Below are positions 24,285 through 37,227 of a DNA stretch of 64,000 nucleotides, one piece after another (within the stretch, counting starts at the first letter, position 1; each line of letters opens with the position of its first letter). The translations under genes were made by a program, and so were the position numbers. The stretch covers positions 4,658,456-4,722,455 of the forward strand of contig JAFMSR010000012.1 of the NCBI GenBank assembly GCA_022818135.1. The letters run 5' to 3'. The notes under the pieces were generated by a model, which saw nothing but the letters and a program-made list of their open reading frames with translations, ran no database searches and was not told where the DNA came from. This stretch comes from Saxidomus purpurata. Lineage: Eukaryota > Mollusca > Bivalvia > Venerida > Veneridae.

Positions 24285-26992
24285 AAATTCACCGGAGAAA
24301 CCAAACTGCCGAATAGGCTATTTTCGTATTGTGCGGAGGGTGACTTTGCAATTTGCCAAAGATGTCCAGCAGATGTTTGGCCCATAATTTTGTATTGCTC
24401 TTAAACACCCCATACTAGTTTCAATCTTTGATTTTTAATATCAAAATTAAAAGATATAATAATTGTCTCACCATAATTTGCAAACCAATACTGTCACAAT
24501 CTGTTTGAGCCTCAATCGAAACCACATGGGAGACAGGTTGGGATAGTGCTTTTGTCGCTTTTTTCACACGCTGTTGTAAAGCAGTTTGTATCTCATCCCT
24601 TCCGACTATTTATTCTGTTTGGAGGCTTGTCTCTCAACTGTCTTCCTCCCACGTGGTCAGCACGCATGTCCCTTCTCATAGCACGCCGCTGCATTGGCAT
24701 GCTTCAACTCGTTTAGATACTAATTGTTGTTATATAGATTGATTTTAGATACTTGTACATGTTATTTCGTAATGAATACGATGAAACGAAACTGTAGAAC
24801 TATATAGATAATTTCTTTGAATATTCACTTGAAATTCAAACTGATAAATCTCTAAATAATCAAAATACGTGTACGGATTAAGTACACAGGTACACTTTGT
24901 AAATGTTGTATTCACTACGATGTCGCTCGTGCAACAGGAGAGCATAACAGTTACAAAGCTCGCAAAACACGAAATTCACGGCTGATTAAACACAGCATAA
25001 CGTATTTTTTCCGGATTATGTTAAATCAAGATTCTTCTTAATTATACTGAGTAAAAAAATATAGCATAGGTAGTTTGTGGAGCGCACTCCTACCTCAGTT
25101 TTAAAAGGATTTCACTCATTATTTGTAGTCGTTTACATCAAGGTATTGCAGAGTTATTCCCCTTCAAACTCAATTTCATGTATTTCTGTTGTTTATATTT
25201 CATGTGGTATCGGTAGATTGTGGAGGAAACTCTTCACTCAGTTTTAATGGGATTGTAATCATTGTGTGTACACCGCATGAGTGTACATCACATGAAAAAC
25301 ACAATTTGTATGTGTATCCAGTAAGTTTTTGCAGAGTACTTGCCCTTTTGAACTAAGACACTTTTTTCCTTTGACTTACGTCCAAAGAGAACTATAAATA
25401 TTAATCTGTGACAAAACGCCATTCGGGGTATTACAACAGTGATAGCTCTATAGTTTTCAATTTATATCATCCGTTAGGACAATACCTTCGTCTCACACTC
25501 CGCTTCTTACTTTGGCATTATTTCACTGGCGTAAATGCCTTTACCTTCTTCCTTATTTCCAATTGTATCTTGCACACTGCACTCACTATGCCGTCTTAAC
25601 GTAACATGTCCTTACTCATATATAAGAGCTAAATTTGCTTAAAGTTTGAATAAAATTTGTTATGATTACTGGATTTTGCTATATGGCCAGTCTGCAGTCC
25701 TTTACCAGTCATGGAATTTCTTTTTTCGATAATTAAAGGTATTTTGTGACAAACGGCAGAAACAGACATTACAAAACGTGTGCTGACAGGTTTGCGAACG
25801 TTTCAGAAAAGGAAATTTAAATGTTAGGAAAATCGCGTATTATATCTTGCAGCAATACCGTGATGTAAATAATTAATCTGGATTACGATCTGGTTTTTCA
25901 AAATGCAAATCGTTAAGATTTGAAAGTGTACATTGCACGGTTCTGTATACTTCCTGGTTTAAAAAGTAGGTCTATACTTGATGATGCGTTTTCGTTTATC
26001 ATGTATTTAAAATGCCTACTGACGCTTCATGCCAACGCTGCTAGGTTACTGAATAGAGCAGAAAAGATTCAACCATAATAGAGGAACTGCATTGCGCGTA
26101 ATATAAATATTTCTCTCTAACATCTACTGCAGTCAAACCAATGCCTGTGAGTTCCTTCAAATATCAATTACTATAAGTTCTATTGTACTGTGAGAAAAAC
26201 TGAAGCAGATCTCTTGCAAGTAATGGTCTCTCTCTATTTTCAGTTACAGAGGTAACTGTAGTAACCAACTTTAAATATATAAATGTCAGCCCATCATATT
26301 TAACCTGCTATCCCATAGTGGCGACCATACTGCAAATGATGGTGAAATACAGCCGTGTGAAAGGCTTTGAGTGGGGGGCTATTAGTCCAAAGGGTACAGG
26401 TTGTTGGGCATATGCTCGAAGCAACGCTCATGCCATCACCTAAATCATTCAAGATTATGTTGTTTCTCTATTGCCGGTGGATAACTATGATAGACTTTTG
26501 TATTTAATAAAGTACATTTGTACTATACAATGACATGTTAGACAAGTTTGACATGCGAATGGTCAATTAATTCTGATACACACGAACTAATAACATAAGG
26601 CAGATAATTTTAGTTATATTATTTCTTAACTTTTTGCCTTAAGCACAATCAGGCTCGTGCGGAAAAGATCAGAAGATGTTCCGAATCTCATGTTTGGCTG
26701 ACGTAAGAATCCGGAGATACATGTACACTAAACAAACAACAAAGGGGCTGATAACTGGTTTTGGAGAAAACAAAACCTTATCATTTAAAGCTTTATTTTG
26801 GCAAACAGATTAACAAGTGTCAAAGAAATAAAGACCATTTCCTTATTTTACGTTACATCGTCTTTCTTGAGTTTAATATTTATATGCGTAAAATGGAATA
26901 AATGGAAGTGCACACAATGTGTTAAGAATAAACTACATGTGTCTAAACACAATGGTTTTAGAATTTTTCTTTCTGAGAGCTGTCTGTAAAAT
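24285..26992. repeat. S2 region downstream of the TRIM-like gene
   Basis: Collinear with 15886-18225 of S1. The tandem-core repeat at 25050-25350 is slightly longer than in S1. No gene recognised. A 'tttatt' at 26793, read on the minus strand, gives AATAAA about 195 bases after the TRIM stop and is a plausible poly(A) signal. Confidence 0.5.
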
Positions 26993-28678
26993 TTAGGTTA
27001 GTGTAAATACTCTGATATAGTCTTGCTTGTCTAAACCCACATACAAACGATTTGTTCTATTACAAACAGCACAGCATTGAGGTTTTACCACTCCATTGGT
27101 ACGGTCTAAAAGTACTTGAATTTCATGAAGCTCGTCAGACAGCTGGTAAACGTTGTTCGAAGCGATTGCACAGTAATACACAGCGCCAGTCTCATCTGTA
27201 GTTATTCCAACGAAACGTCCGAGTTCCTCTTTCTTGTAAATTGCATCAATATCACCACTCCGTGAAAGGCTTATTAAAGAGTTTGTATAATCCGACACGT
27301 AGATGGCACTGTGATCATATTTCAGAGCGAGATAAAGTGGCCGTGTGAACAAATCATTTCCTGAAATATCTTTCAAGAAGGTTTGTAGAACAACCCCTGT
27401 CATATCTAAAATCTCTATCTTTGGTGGTTCAGTGAACGACACAAAGAGATTGCCTCGGCTGTATTCAACACCGCGACACTCTCCATTGACCTTTATATCT
27501 CTTAGTTTGGATATAGAAGCACATTCTTTAACGGAGATGAAAAGGATAGTTCCCTTATTCATAAGTGTAACAGCAATTTCTTCCTCACTCATTTTACAAA
27601 CGTCCCATGGCTCTGTTCCCAAAGGTAAGACTGATCTAATTACATTCTGTTTTTGATCAACTAGTTTCAGATTCTTGTTTTGGTAATCCGTAACAATAAA
27701 GCAATTCTCAGACATAACACATATTCCAGCAATGTCACATGCATTTTTATCATCTTGTGATTTTACAATTATATCGGATTCATTTGCTGCCATTCGTTTC
27801 CTTTTAGAATTGCACACGATCAAGCTTCCGTACGTGTCAGCAAGATCTAGCAGAGCTTCTGTTCTGTCTGAAGGCTGAAACATGTATCTGATAACTTTAT
27901 TTTCTTCCGACATACTCTTTATTCTCATCTCAGTAGGTATTAATTCTTTCTGAGCCTTCTTCATGGCCATGAACAACTTGCATCTATCTCCAGATGCAGA
28001 GTTTAATTCGGATTGTAGTAGTTCAAATTCAATTGTCAAAGATTTATGTTTTCCTGATACGGACTTATGGAGTGCCTCGTCATTTTTCTTAATCTTCTCA
28101 ACTTCACTATCAAGTTTCTCTTCGAGATGATCTAATTTATCGTTTAATTCTTTTCGATGTATCTTTATAACAGATTTAATCCTGTTTCGATTACGTTCGA
28201 CCTCCTCGTAATTTGATATCTGTTTTTTGTTACACTTCGACGTTTCCTTTCTTTGTCTGGTCAGTTCTTCAGTTACTGCTTTCAATTCTGTCCCATTTTC
28301 TATATCGTTCACTATTGTCGGCAGATGTTTTGCTTCACTACAGTATTTGTGGTCTATATTTACGCAAGTTGAGCACATGAATAGATCACATTTTTCGCAG
28401 TAGAACTTGATAATTTCCGCCTGGTGTTTTTTACATTTTTCAAAACAAAAGTCTTGAGGCATACTGGTCTTGTCTTGAAGAACATGCTTTGATTTCAATT
28501 TTCTGTGATATCTCAAACAGGTTGTACAGAGATAGTCCATGCATTTGACACAGAAACCATTGGCAGTAGCATCAATACCTTCCGTCCTACAGGGCTCACA
28601 AAACATTTCACGGACTTCATCTGACATATCGGTAGCAGACTCTTCTGACACCGGTGATGTATATCCTGACGTGGCCAT
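26993..28678 (-). CDS. RING-less TRIM-like protein, B-box1 / B-box2 / coiled coil / NHL-type propeller (intact, 561 aa)
   Basis: The frame is uninterrupted from MATSGYTSPVSEE to FTLT in a single coding exon. B-box 1 ligands are C27, C30, C43, C46, C51, C54, H58 and H65. B-box 2 ligands are C82, H85, C94, C97, C102, C105, H110 and H118. A charged coiled coil spans about 125-265. A basic patch KRKR at 292-295 could be a nuclear signal. A six-bladed-type propeller spans about 305-561 (repeating 'GICV.SENCFIVTDY.NKNLKLVD', 'SAIYVSDY', 'NRLYVGLD' strands). No RING precedes the B-boxes, so ubiquitin-ligase activity is not supported; a scaffold or substrate/RNA-binding role is inferred from TRIM2/3/71-like relatives. 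Bivalves carry many such genes, often linked to innate immunity. Start choice: the first ATG after the leader acceptor, conserved in all three copies. Confidence 0.92.
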   Translation of the reverse strand: MATSGYTSPVSEESATDMSDEVREMFCEPCRTEGIDATANGFCVKCMDYLCTTCLRYHRKLKSKHVLQDKTSMPQDFCFEKCKKHQAEIIKFYCEKCDLFMCSTCVNIDHKYCSEAKHLPTIVNDIENGTELKAVTEELTRQRKETSKCNKKQISNYEEVERNRNRIKSVIKIHRKELNDKLDHLEEKLDSEVEKIKKNDEALHKSVSGKHKSLTIEFELLQSELNSASGDRCKLFMAMKKAQKELIPTEMRIKSMSEENKVIRYMFQPSDRTEALLDLADTYGSLIVCNSKRKRMAANESDIIVKSQDDKNACDIAGICVMSENCFIVTDYQNKNLKLVDQKQNVIRSVLPLGTEPWDVCKMSEEEIAVTLMNKGTILFISVKECASISKLRDIKVNGECRGVEYSRGNLFVSFTEPPKIEILDMTGVVLQTFLKDISGNDLFTRPLYLALKYDHSAIYVSDYTNSLISLSRSGDIDAIYKKEELGRFVGITTDETGAVYYCAIASNNVYQLSDELHEIQVLLDRTNGVVKPQCCAVCNRTNRLYVGLDKQDYIRVFTLT

Positions 28679-30917
28679 ATTATTGTTAAGTCGTTTTGTC
28701 CTAGAAATAATATCTATAAATGAAAAAGGTAATATGATCTAAGCAATCTTCACATTTACAAACACATTACCTTAATTATGTTATTGTTAACATAATTTTT
28801 TTCTGGAAAAAAATAAGTATATGTTATGTTTAATAAAGTCCATATTTAGGTATTTAAGGTGCTTCAAAGTACATACACAATATACATCGATGTCTTGTGT
28901 GCAAGTTTAACATGTTATAAGAACTTGATAAAAAATATTCTAATCATAATAAATTTCAGAGCATATTTTATAACATGTATTTAGAATGACAATTTGAGAG
29001 ACTCTCACAAATACAGAAACAAAAGTGGTTTGCTTTGGTGGATTTGAGTAAAACATTCATTTGAGGTTTGAGATCCTAATTTTTTACTTCATTACAGAAG
29101 GGTCAATCCGTTTTTCCAATAGATATGAGTAAAGCTTGGTAATGTTCATGGGTGATCCTCAGTCTGTTATCGATAAAACATGAAAAGGTTTAAACTAAAT
29201 TACTCTGTCGAAAACACCACAGACTATCTTCATAGCAAGACTAATTAACTAAACTCCGAAAATTACTGTTCAAGTATTTAGTTTACATACCTAAACAGTT
29301 ACTTGATAATCTGTATCATATCTCAAGTCACTAATTGAAGATAACAGATTGAGTGTCACTAGAGATACAGTCCACACATACATGTTTACTGAATTACAGG
29401 GTTAATACAACCTATTTTGGGTATGCTCTGGGTAGAATGTGACACATAAACATTATTTAATTTGAATATAACATAACACGAGGATTTCTGCGTCTTTAAC
29501 AAAATATTACAAATAATCCAAAGTTGCTGCACTTCACTGTCCCAAACAAACATCTGAATACAAACTTGTAAACAAAACAATACATGTATGGTCCTTTTTA
29601 AATGTATTACTCTTTCAAGGGACATAACCATTTTGTTTAATCTTTGTTGAGAATGTTGTTTAAACAACATTTACCTTTATCTTTGTTATGCTACATAAAC
29701 TATAAATAAACAAAATACCTGATTTCACCTGTATAAGGTTTCAAGTTTCTTTTTCGTAGTAAGGCGGAAGTCCAGTGAATAATTTAAATGCGCATGGTTA
29801 AATCAATGAATACAAGTATGCATTGTATGTAGTCTGGGCATGTATGAACAGATAAATTTAAAAACATGTGCGCTTATTTGAATACTTATATATCTTCATA
29901 TGATACATTACAAACTCCATCGAGTTCACCTTTCATTTTGATTCTATATTTGTTGAAAGTGTCGATTTATACAATATTTATATACAATATTTATATGTAG
30001 TGTCATGCTACGTGAGAAAACTACCGAAATACAAAAGAGGTTGGGCTAAGTATATCATTTCAGTACCTGATTTCTACCCCGATAAGACACTATTTTAACT
30101 TTTTCTCTTTTGATAGGAACGTCGAAGTGATTTATTTTTACTGCACATACCTACGTTTAGGCGTTGAAATAGATTTTAATTTTAATGCCTACCAGTTGTG
30201 GAATTCAGATGTGTAATCATGTTCTCCTGACAGCCATTTTACACTATGAAAGATTGATTGATTGATTGTTTATTTCGATATTGATTACATGGTAACAATA
30301 ACAACTTAACAATACAGTATTAAAAAAGATCTTTAACAAAACAGTAAAAGTTATTTTTATGACCCAACCATTTTCATAGAAAAACATGAATAATAAACAT
30401 GAGGGAGAAGAGTACATTAAAATTGCATTATTGGGGGAATATCTTATCATAATTGCTGAATGAAGATTGCAGGACAGAGATCACAATTGTGGTCGAGAGA
30501 CTAGATTAAGAAGAAAATTGAATGTGTTTATAACAAACTGCTGCAAGCATTGAGCAGGGATGATACATTTAATAATATACAAAATATTTAAATCTCATTT
30601 ATCAACTTACTGAAAAGTTCTGTCAAATAATGAGAATGTACTAAGCCATAAAAGTAAATTATTTGAGGGCACAGGCAGTTTACACCATCTAAAAATTTGA
30701 CAAAGTCAAGTTTGTCAACTTTTGGAACCAGAATGCTAGTAACTATAAAGTAGATATACCGATGGGAGTTTAAATATGGAAGACTAACTCAAAGCATTAA
30801 AACTTCCAGAAATCGTTTTGAACTCTAATTTAATTACAAAATGGCAGGAGCATCTTGTTAAAGTTTAACTGAAACTAAAGTAATAGTTCTTGCTTTTTCT
30901 GTAATTGTCCTAATAAT
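28679..30917. other. S2 upstream region of the TRIM-like gene
   Basis: Leader acceptor at 28713/28714 and candidate upstream donors at 29290 and about 30064 on the minus strand, as in S1. 'gattgattgattg' occurs at 30250. No other gene recognised. This copy keeps the empty sites used below to date the S3 insertions (the 'gatttgagtaaaacattcatttgaggtttgag' stretch at 29040). Confidence 0.4.
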
Positions 30918-31562
30918 ATAGGACAATTGTTTCCCTCTGAATATGAAGTTATCAAATCATTGAAATAATAATTTTTATTTAATTTTCTAAGTTTAGAATT
31001 CTAACATATAAATATGCTTGCCACAATTTATATTATTCATGTACGAAAGAAAAATCATTTCCAAGATATAAATTAATTTAGTTCCCACTACAAATTAAAG
31101 TTTAATAATTAATTCCATCCGGCGAGGTTTGGTCTCTCGATCTCCTGGGTGCCAAGCGGGGATTTATACAGCACTGCGCTTAACGAGGCATTGAGTTTCA
31201 GAGTATATAACTTCGTTATTGACCAATACGTGTACAGACGTTTGTTTCGGAATGGCGGTACAAATTTATGTAAACAAACGAATTTAATTTCCCAGACACT
31301 TTAAATAAAAAGTGGACACATCATAGGATTGACTTGGTAGTTTCGTAAAGTTTATATTCAACTATCTGGTAGTAGCCATTCGTTTAAAATCGGCTATTTA
31401 CGTAAAATTTAGACTGGTATCGCGATCTCAAATCAAAAGACCGCTTGCTACAAAAGGAACACACTGTGTTAAAATCAGTTTACAGTCTAAAAGGAGTTTC
31501 GTCACCCCATGGAAATTTTACCATTGCTGCATTCCTAATACCACGCCACCTTCAGGTGGCGT
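30918..31562. mobile_element. Insertion specific to S2, ending in a GC-rich stem-loop
   Basis: S1 reads from 'agtgtccttaataaa' to 'taatgaagaattatgg' with a short different sequence between. S2 has about 640 bases here, ending with the hairpin aCGCCACCttcaGGTGGCGt. The stem-loop at the edge is similar in form to that of the S1 insert at 22475. No coding sequence. Confidence 0.5.
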
Positions 31563-33395
31563 GTAATGAAGAGTTATAGTAGAATATCCTCTATCAAGTA
31601 TATATCAATTATTTCCCTTCAATATTTTAGCTACACTGCATACAAGAAAAAATAACTTACGACAGTAACTCTAAACTAATAACCCTAGAGATGTGGTTCT
31701 TGTGCCAGCATGTTTTCTAAATCTTAAAGGCGTATTTCGGATTAACAGGTAAATTACTTCTAATAGAAGAGAAGATATTTAAGTTTCAACTGACGACAAG
31801 ATAACTTTGTGATAACTAAAAGTGTCCATATGAAACAATTTGTTTTTACAAGATTAAATTAGATTTATTGTTATAGACGTGGTTTGATTTTGCACCCTAT
31901 CTCATTGGTCGTATTGTGCGCTATATTTTTCTGGCGTGCCCTAAAAGGAATCTCTCAAATCTCTCCAGATTTAAGAGAGTAGTAAAAAGTGCACTTTAAG
32001 CTCCTATAAATATATACTGGTAGTTTAGTTTTTACCAGGAACCGTCTATAGAGTATTCCTGTTTTTACCTAGCCGCTACATACACTCATTTTAGAGCTGT
32101 TAATTTTTATACTCTGATTTTAAGCATTATTTTCTAAGCCTTTAATTTATTGATATATTCTTAACTGCTTTCTTCACCAATTAGAAATTATGAAACCTTG
32201 AAGCATTCGTGAACCCCAATGGAAATTAATCTTTGGACTTTTCTGGGCAATTCATGACATTTGTTTAATCTTCGTAGGTTTCTTACACACAAAGGCATAT
32301 CTATTGTAATAATATCTGTGATTTTAAATATACAAGTACTCATTTAATAATGTGCATATAAATTAACAGTGATAATTGCATAAAGGTGATAATACCTGTG
32401 ATAATATTATCAATGTGATACAGATGAAGAATTAATTTTTAATGTATTAATGAATATTTTATTGATTGAAACTATAATTTCTTGTATGACTGTATATTGT
32501 GTGATATGTGTGCTGAATAAATTTATTAGTATTGTATTGCGCCAACACACCAATTATGATGAGCCGATACGATTAATTTTAGATGTTTGTCTAAAATCCG
32601 AAAATAGCTAATTTGGAGGGAATAAGATACCGGTACGAAAATAGATTATTCTTTTATTATTGGTGAATATAATGGTTAAAGAAACACATATTAACGTGTG
32701 TGTAACAACTTACGAATTATAAAAGGTGAATTGACTGATTTGAAATAGAACAAATTTGTTTAGAAAGAAAAAAGTGCGCACTTTAGACAGTTCTGTTGCA
32801 TATAAAGAAAGGGAACTCGTACGAAAATATTGCACACAAATGTTGAAGTAAGCTCTCATACAAATCTAATAATTATGAATTTAACTTATATAAATGATGC
32901 CTATGAAAACTGAGTAGGGAAAGCACGGACTAGTCTATATTCCATTCAATTTGAGATGATGTACCAGTAAAAAGTAATATTTTTACCACAACCATAATAA
33001 ATTAAATTTAGATCTAAATAAATTCAGTGTAATTTAGACAATTTCGAATTAGTCACGGCAAACCAGCTAGCGCTCATAAAAAATATCAATACTTACGGAG
33101 ATGGTTCAGGTACAGATGATAGACTGTGAGCGTTTGCTTAAGTATAATGACGAAGGAAGCCCTTTTAATAAAAACGTCAGTCAGCTGCCAGCTAAAGCAT
33201 AATGAAACAGTACTATCCATCTGCATCCAGGCCACACCACTGACATGCGCTCTTATCATGCCCCGCCATTTTCCCCTAATGAATATAATGTTTGAGCAGT
33301 TGATTACCTTGATTTAATGAGTCGGGGTGAGGTTCGAAAATCTCCTTTCCCGACTGGAATTTTAATGATATGAGAGGAAATGTAAAGTTACTACG

Positions 33396-33870
33396 ATTCC
33401 TTTTTTCTGTATGTTTTTAGCGGACGGTCGCATAATTGCAACGAAGAAATGACTAATTCGCTGGCACGAGACAGCCCAAAAAACGCTACTAATGACCGTT
33501 TGAAAGAGCTTTGTTTCGTACGAAGAACAAAACGTTACTTGTAGTACAATGTCGAATAAACTGCTGGGAATATTAATTGCATTTTTTATGTCTAATTCCA
33601 TCCATTATCTTTCTGAAATAAGATGTTTTGTTAAAACCTCCAAACTGTGAAATTTATGTACATTGTACATAAGTTAATGGTGTCAAGTACGAAGAAGAAG
33701 TTTTGACGGTCAGACTTTTTAATAAAACATAACCAGGCAATATAAAGGGAGACAACCCATGACTGAACCTTCCATTGATAAGAAATACCATAAGTTACCA
33801 GAAATTCACCGGTGGAACCAAACGCTGCCGAATAGGCTATTTTCGTATTGTGCGGCGGGCGACTTTGCAA
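33396..33870 (-). mobile_element. Degenerate tyrosine-recombinase fragment, S3 copy
   Basis: Minus-strand remnants WVVSLYIAWLCF at about 33760 and LFDIVLQVTFCSSYETKLF at about 33560, followed by a damaged RxGEL region (LARAN... where S2 reads LSRAGEL). The HLRQYKT part is deleted here. Confidence 0.55.
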
Positions 33871-35156
33871 TTTGCCAACGATGTCTAGCAGATGTTTTGC
33901 CCATTATTTTGTATTGCTTTGAAATACCCAAAACTACATGTAGTATCAATCTTTGATTTTTAATATCAAAAGCTATAATAATTGACTCCCCATGATTTGC
34001 AAACCAATACTGTCACAATCGGTTTAAACCTCAACCGAAACCACCTGAGGGACAAGTGAGGGTGGTGCTTTTGCCGCTTTATTTGCACTTTGTACCTCAT
34101 CCCTTCCGACAACTTATTCTGTTTGGAGGCTTGTCCCTCAACTGTCTTCCTCCCACGCGGTCAGCTTCGCGTATTATATATTGCAGCAATACAGTGATGT
34201 AAATAATTAATCTAGATTACGACGTGGTAATTCAAAATGCAAATCGTCAAGATTTGAAAGTTTTCATTGCACGGTTATGTATATTTCCTGGTTTCAAAAT
34301 TAGGTCTATACCTAATGATGCGTTTCCGATTATCATTTAAACTGCTTACTGGCGCTTCATGCCAACACTACTAGGTTACTGAATAGAACAGAAATACAAC
34401 CGTGTGCAAAGGTTTTGAGTGATGGGCTATAAGTCCAGAGGGCGGAGATTGTGATAACATATGCTCCAAGCAACGCCCATGTTATCACATAAATCATTAA
34501 ATATTATGTTGTTTCTCTCTTGTCGTTGGAAAACTATGATAGACTTTTATCTTTAATAAAGTATATTTGTACTATACAATAAAGTAACAGTCGGAGATTA
34601 AATTTGCTTTTCAACCTTGACGCAGTTTGAGAAAAACTATATATTCTTAATGCATGTACAATTAGACCACTGAGTCCCACGCGGGAGTAAGATATCCGAA
34701 TGTTCAATTAAATCTGATATACACGAACTAATACCATTAGGCAGATAGTTTTTCTTATATTGTTCTTACATTTATGCCAACCAAGTGGCCACTTTTTTGC
34801 CTTGAGCAAAATCAGGCTCATGCGGAAAAGATCTGAAGATGTTCCGAATATCATGTTTGGCTGATGTAAGAATCCGGAGATACATGTACACAAAACAAAC
34901 AACAAAAGGGTTAATAATTGGTTAATTAGAAAACAAAATTGTTTTTAAATGTAAAGCTTTATGGCAAAACATTAACAAGTGTCAAAGAAATAAAGACGAT
35001 TTCCTAATTTGACGTTACATCGTCTTTCTTGTGTTTAATGTTTATAGACAGTAAAATGGAATGAATGGAAGTGCACACAATGTGTCAAGAATGAACTACA
35101 ATGTGTCTAAATACAATGGTTTAAGAATATTTCTATCTGAGAGCTGTCTGTAAAAT
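33871..35156. other. S3 region downstream of the TRIM-like pseudogene
   Basis: Shortened counterpart of 24285-26992; no gene recognised. Confidence 0.5.
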
Positions 35157-36832
35157 TTAGGTTAAAGTAAATACTTTGATATAGTCTTGCTTGTTTAAAC
35201 CCATATACAAACGGTTTGTCCTATTACAAATAGCACAGCAGTATGGTTCAACAACTTTATGTGTACTGTTCAAAATTACTTGAATTTCACTGAGTTCATC
35301 AGACAGCTGATAAACTTTGTTCGCTCCGTTTGCACAGTAATACACAGCACCAGTCTCATCTGTAGTTATTCCAACGAAACGCCCGAGTTCCTCTTTCTTG
35401 TAAATTGCATCAATATCACCACTCCGTGAAAGGCTTGTTATAGAGTTGTTTTTAAAATCCGACACGTAGATGGCACTGCGATCATAATTTAGAGCGAGAT
35501 AAAGTGGCCATGTGAACAAAGCATTTCCTGAAATATCTTTCAAGAAGGTTTGTAGAACAACCGCTGTCATATCTAAAATCTCTACCTTAGCTGGTTTAGT
35601 GAACGACACAAAGAGATTGCCTCGGCTGTGTTCAACACCGCGACACGCTCCATTGACCTTTATATATCTAAGTTTGGATAAAGAAGCACATTCTTTAACG
35701 GACATGAAAAGGATAGTTTCCGTAAATGGAAGTGTAACAGCAATCTCTCCATCACTCACTTTACAAACGTCCCATGGCCGTTGTACCCGCAGGAAAGACC
35801 GATCTGATTACATTCTGTTTTTGATCAACTAGTTTCAGACTCTTGTTTCGGTAATCCGTAACAATAAGGCAATTCTCAGACATAACACATATTCCAGCAA
35901 TGTCACACACATATTTGTCATCTTGTGATTTTACATTTATATCGGATTCATTTGCTGCCCTTCGTTTGCTTTTGGAATCGGTTACGACCAAGCTTCCGAC
36001 AGTTTCGGCAAGCTCTAGCAGGGATTGTGTTCTGTCTGAAGGCTGAAAAATATATCTGATAGGTTTATTTTCTTCCTCAATATGTTTTACTCTCAGCTCA
36101 GTATGTATTAGTTCTTTCTGAGCCTTCTTCATGGTCATGAACAACTTGCATCTATCCAATGCAGGATTGAAGTAGATCAAATTCATTTGTCAACGATTTA
36201 TGTTTTTCTGATACGGACTTATTGAGTGCCTCATCATTTTTCTTAATCTTCTCAACTTCACTATCAATTTTCCCTTCGAGATGATCTAATTTATCGTTTA
36301 ACTCTTTTCGATGTTTCTTTATAGCAGATTTAATCTTGTTTCGATTATGTTCGATCTCTTCGTAAGTTGTCTTCTGTTTTCTGTTACAAATCGACATTTC
36401 CTCTCTCTGTCTGTCCAGTTGATCAGTTATTGATTTGAATTCTTTGCCATTTTCTATATCATTCACAATCGTCGGCAAGTGTTTTACTCCACTGCAGTAT
36501 GTGTGGTCTGTATTTACGCAAGTTAAGCACATGAACCGATCACATTTTTCGCAGTAGCACTTGATTATTTCTGCCTGGTGTTTTTCACACTTTTCAAAAC
36601 AAAAGTCTTGAGGCATACTGGTCTTGTCTTGAAGAACATGCTTTGGTTTAAATCTTTTATGATATCTTAAGCAGGTTGTACAGAGGTAGTCCATGCATTT
36701 GACACAGAAACCATCGGGTGTAGCATCAATACCTTCTGTCCTACAGGGCTCGCAAAACATTTCACGGACTTCATCTGACATGTCGGTAGCAGGCTCTTCT
36801 GACCCCGGTGACGGATTTCCTGACGTTGTCAT
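35157..36832 (-). pseudogene. TRIM-like B-box / coiled-coil / propeller gene, S3 copy, two frameshifts
   Basis: It starts MTTSGNPSPGSEEPATDMSDEV and keeps both B-boxes and the coiled coil. At about 36160-36175, 14 bases are missing relative to S2 (CAATCC then TGCATTG, where S2 continues GAATTAAAC), which stops the frame at 36152. The middle part continues in another frame (DRCKLFMTMKKAQKELIHTEL... to about 35775). There one extra base (ACAACGGCCATGG against ACAGAGCCATGG in S2) shifts it again, giving GTTAMGRL and a stop. The propeller half follows in the third frame (about 35759 to 35157, ending KVFTLT). KRKR has become KSKR. With two independent frame breaks it is a pseudogene unless the assembly is wrong twice. 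Confidence 0.88.
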
Positions 36833-37227
36833 GTTATTATTTAGATGTTTTGTCCTAGAAATAAATATCTATAAATGAAAAAGATAATATGGTGTAAACA
36901 CTCTTTACATATTTACAAATACATTAACTTAATTTTGTAATTGTGAATGTAAGTGATTTTTTCTCGGAAAAAAATAAGTATATGTTATGTTTAATAAAGT
37001 CCATTATGTATTTGGGTACTTAAAGTGCTTAAAAGTACATACAAAAATTTCAGATACTACAGCGGGTGTCTTGTGTATAAATTTAACATGTAATAAGAAA
37101 ATTTATAAAAATATTATTAATCATGATATATTTCAGGGAATATTTTTTTTCTTGTATTTGAAAGACAATTTGACAGCCCCTCGCAAATACAAATACATAT
37201 TAAAGCAGCTTGCTTTGATTGATTTAA

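Larger units (their letters stand above)
23634..33395. repeat. Tandem segmental duplication, copy S2
   Basis: Second unit, holding the only intact TRIM-like gene. Junctions: 'ttactaatattc' followed by 'attttttctgtatg' at about 23630, and the matching sequence at about 33390. Collinear with S1 (15440-23633) and S3 (33396-45657). Confidence 0.8.
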
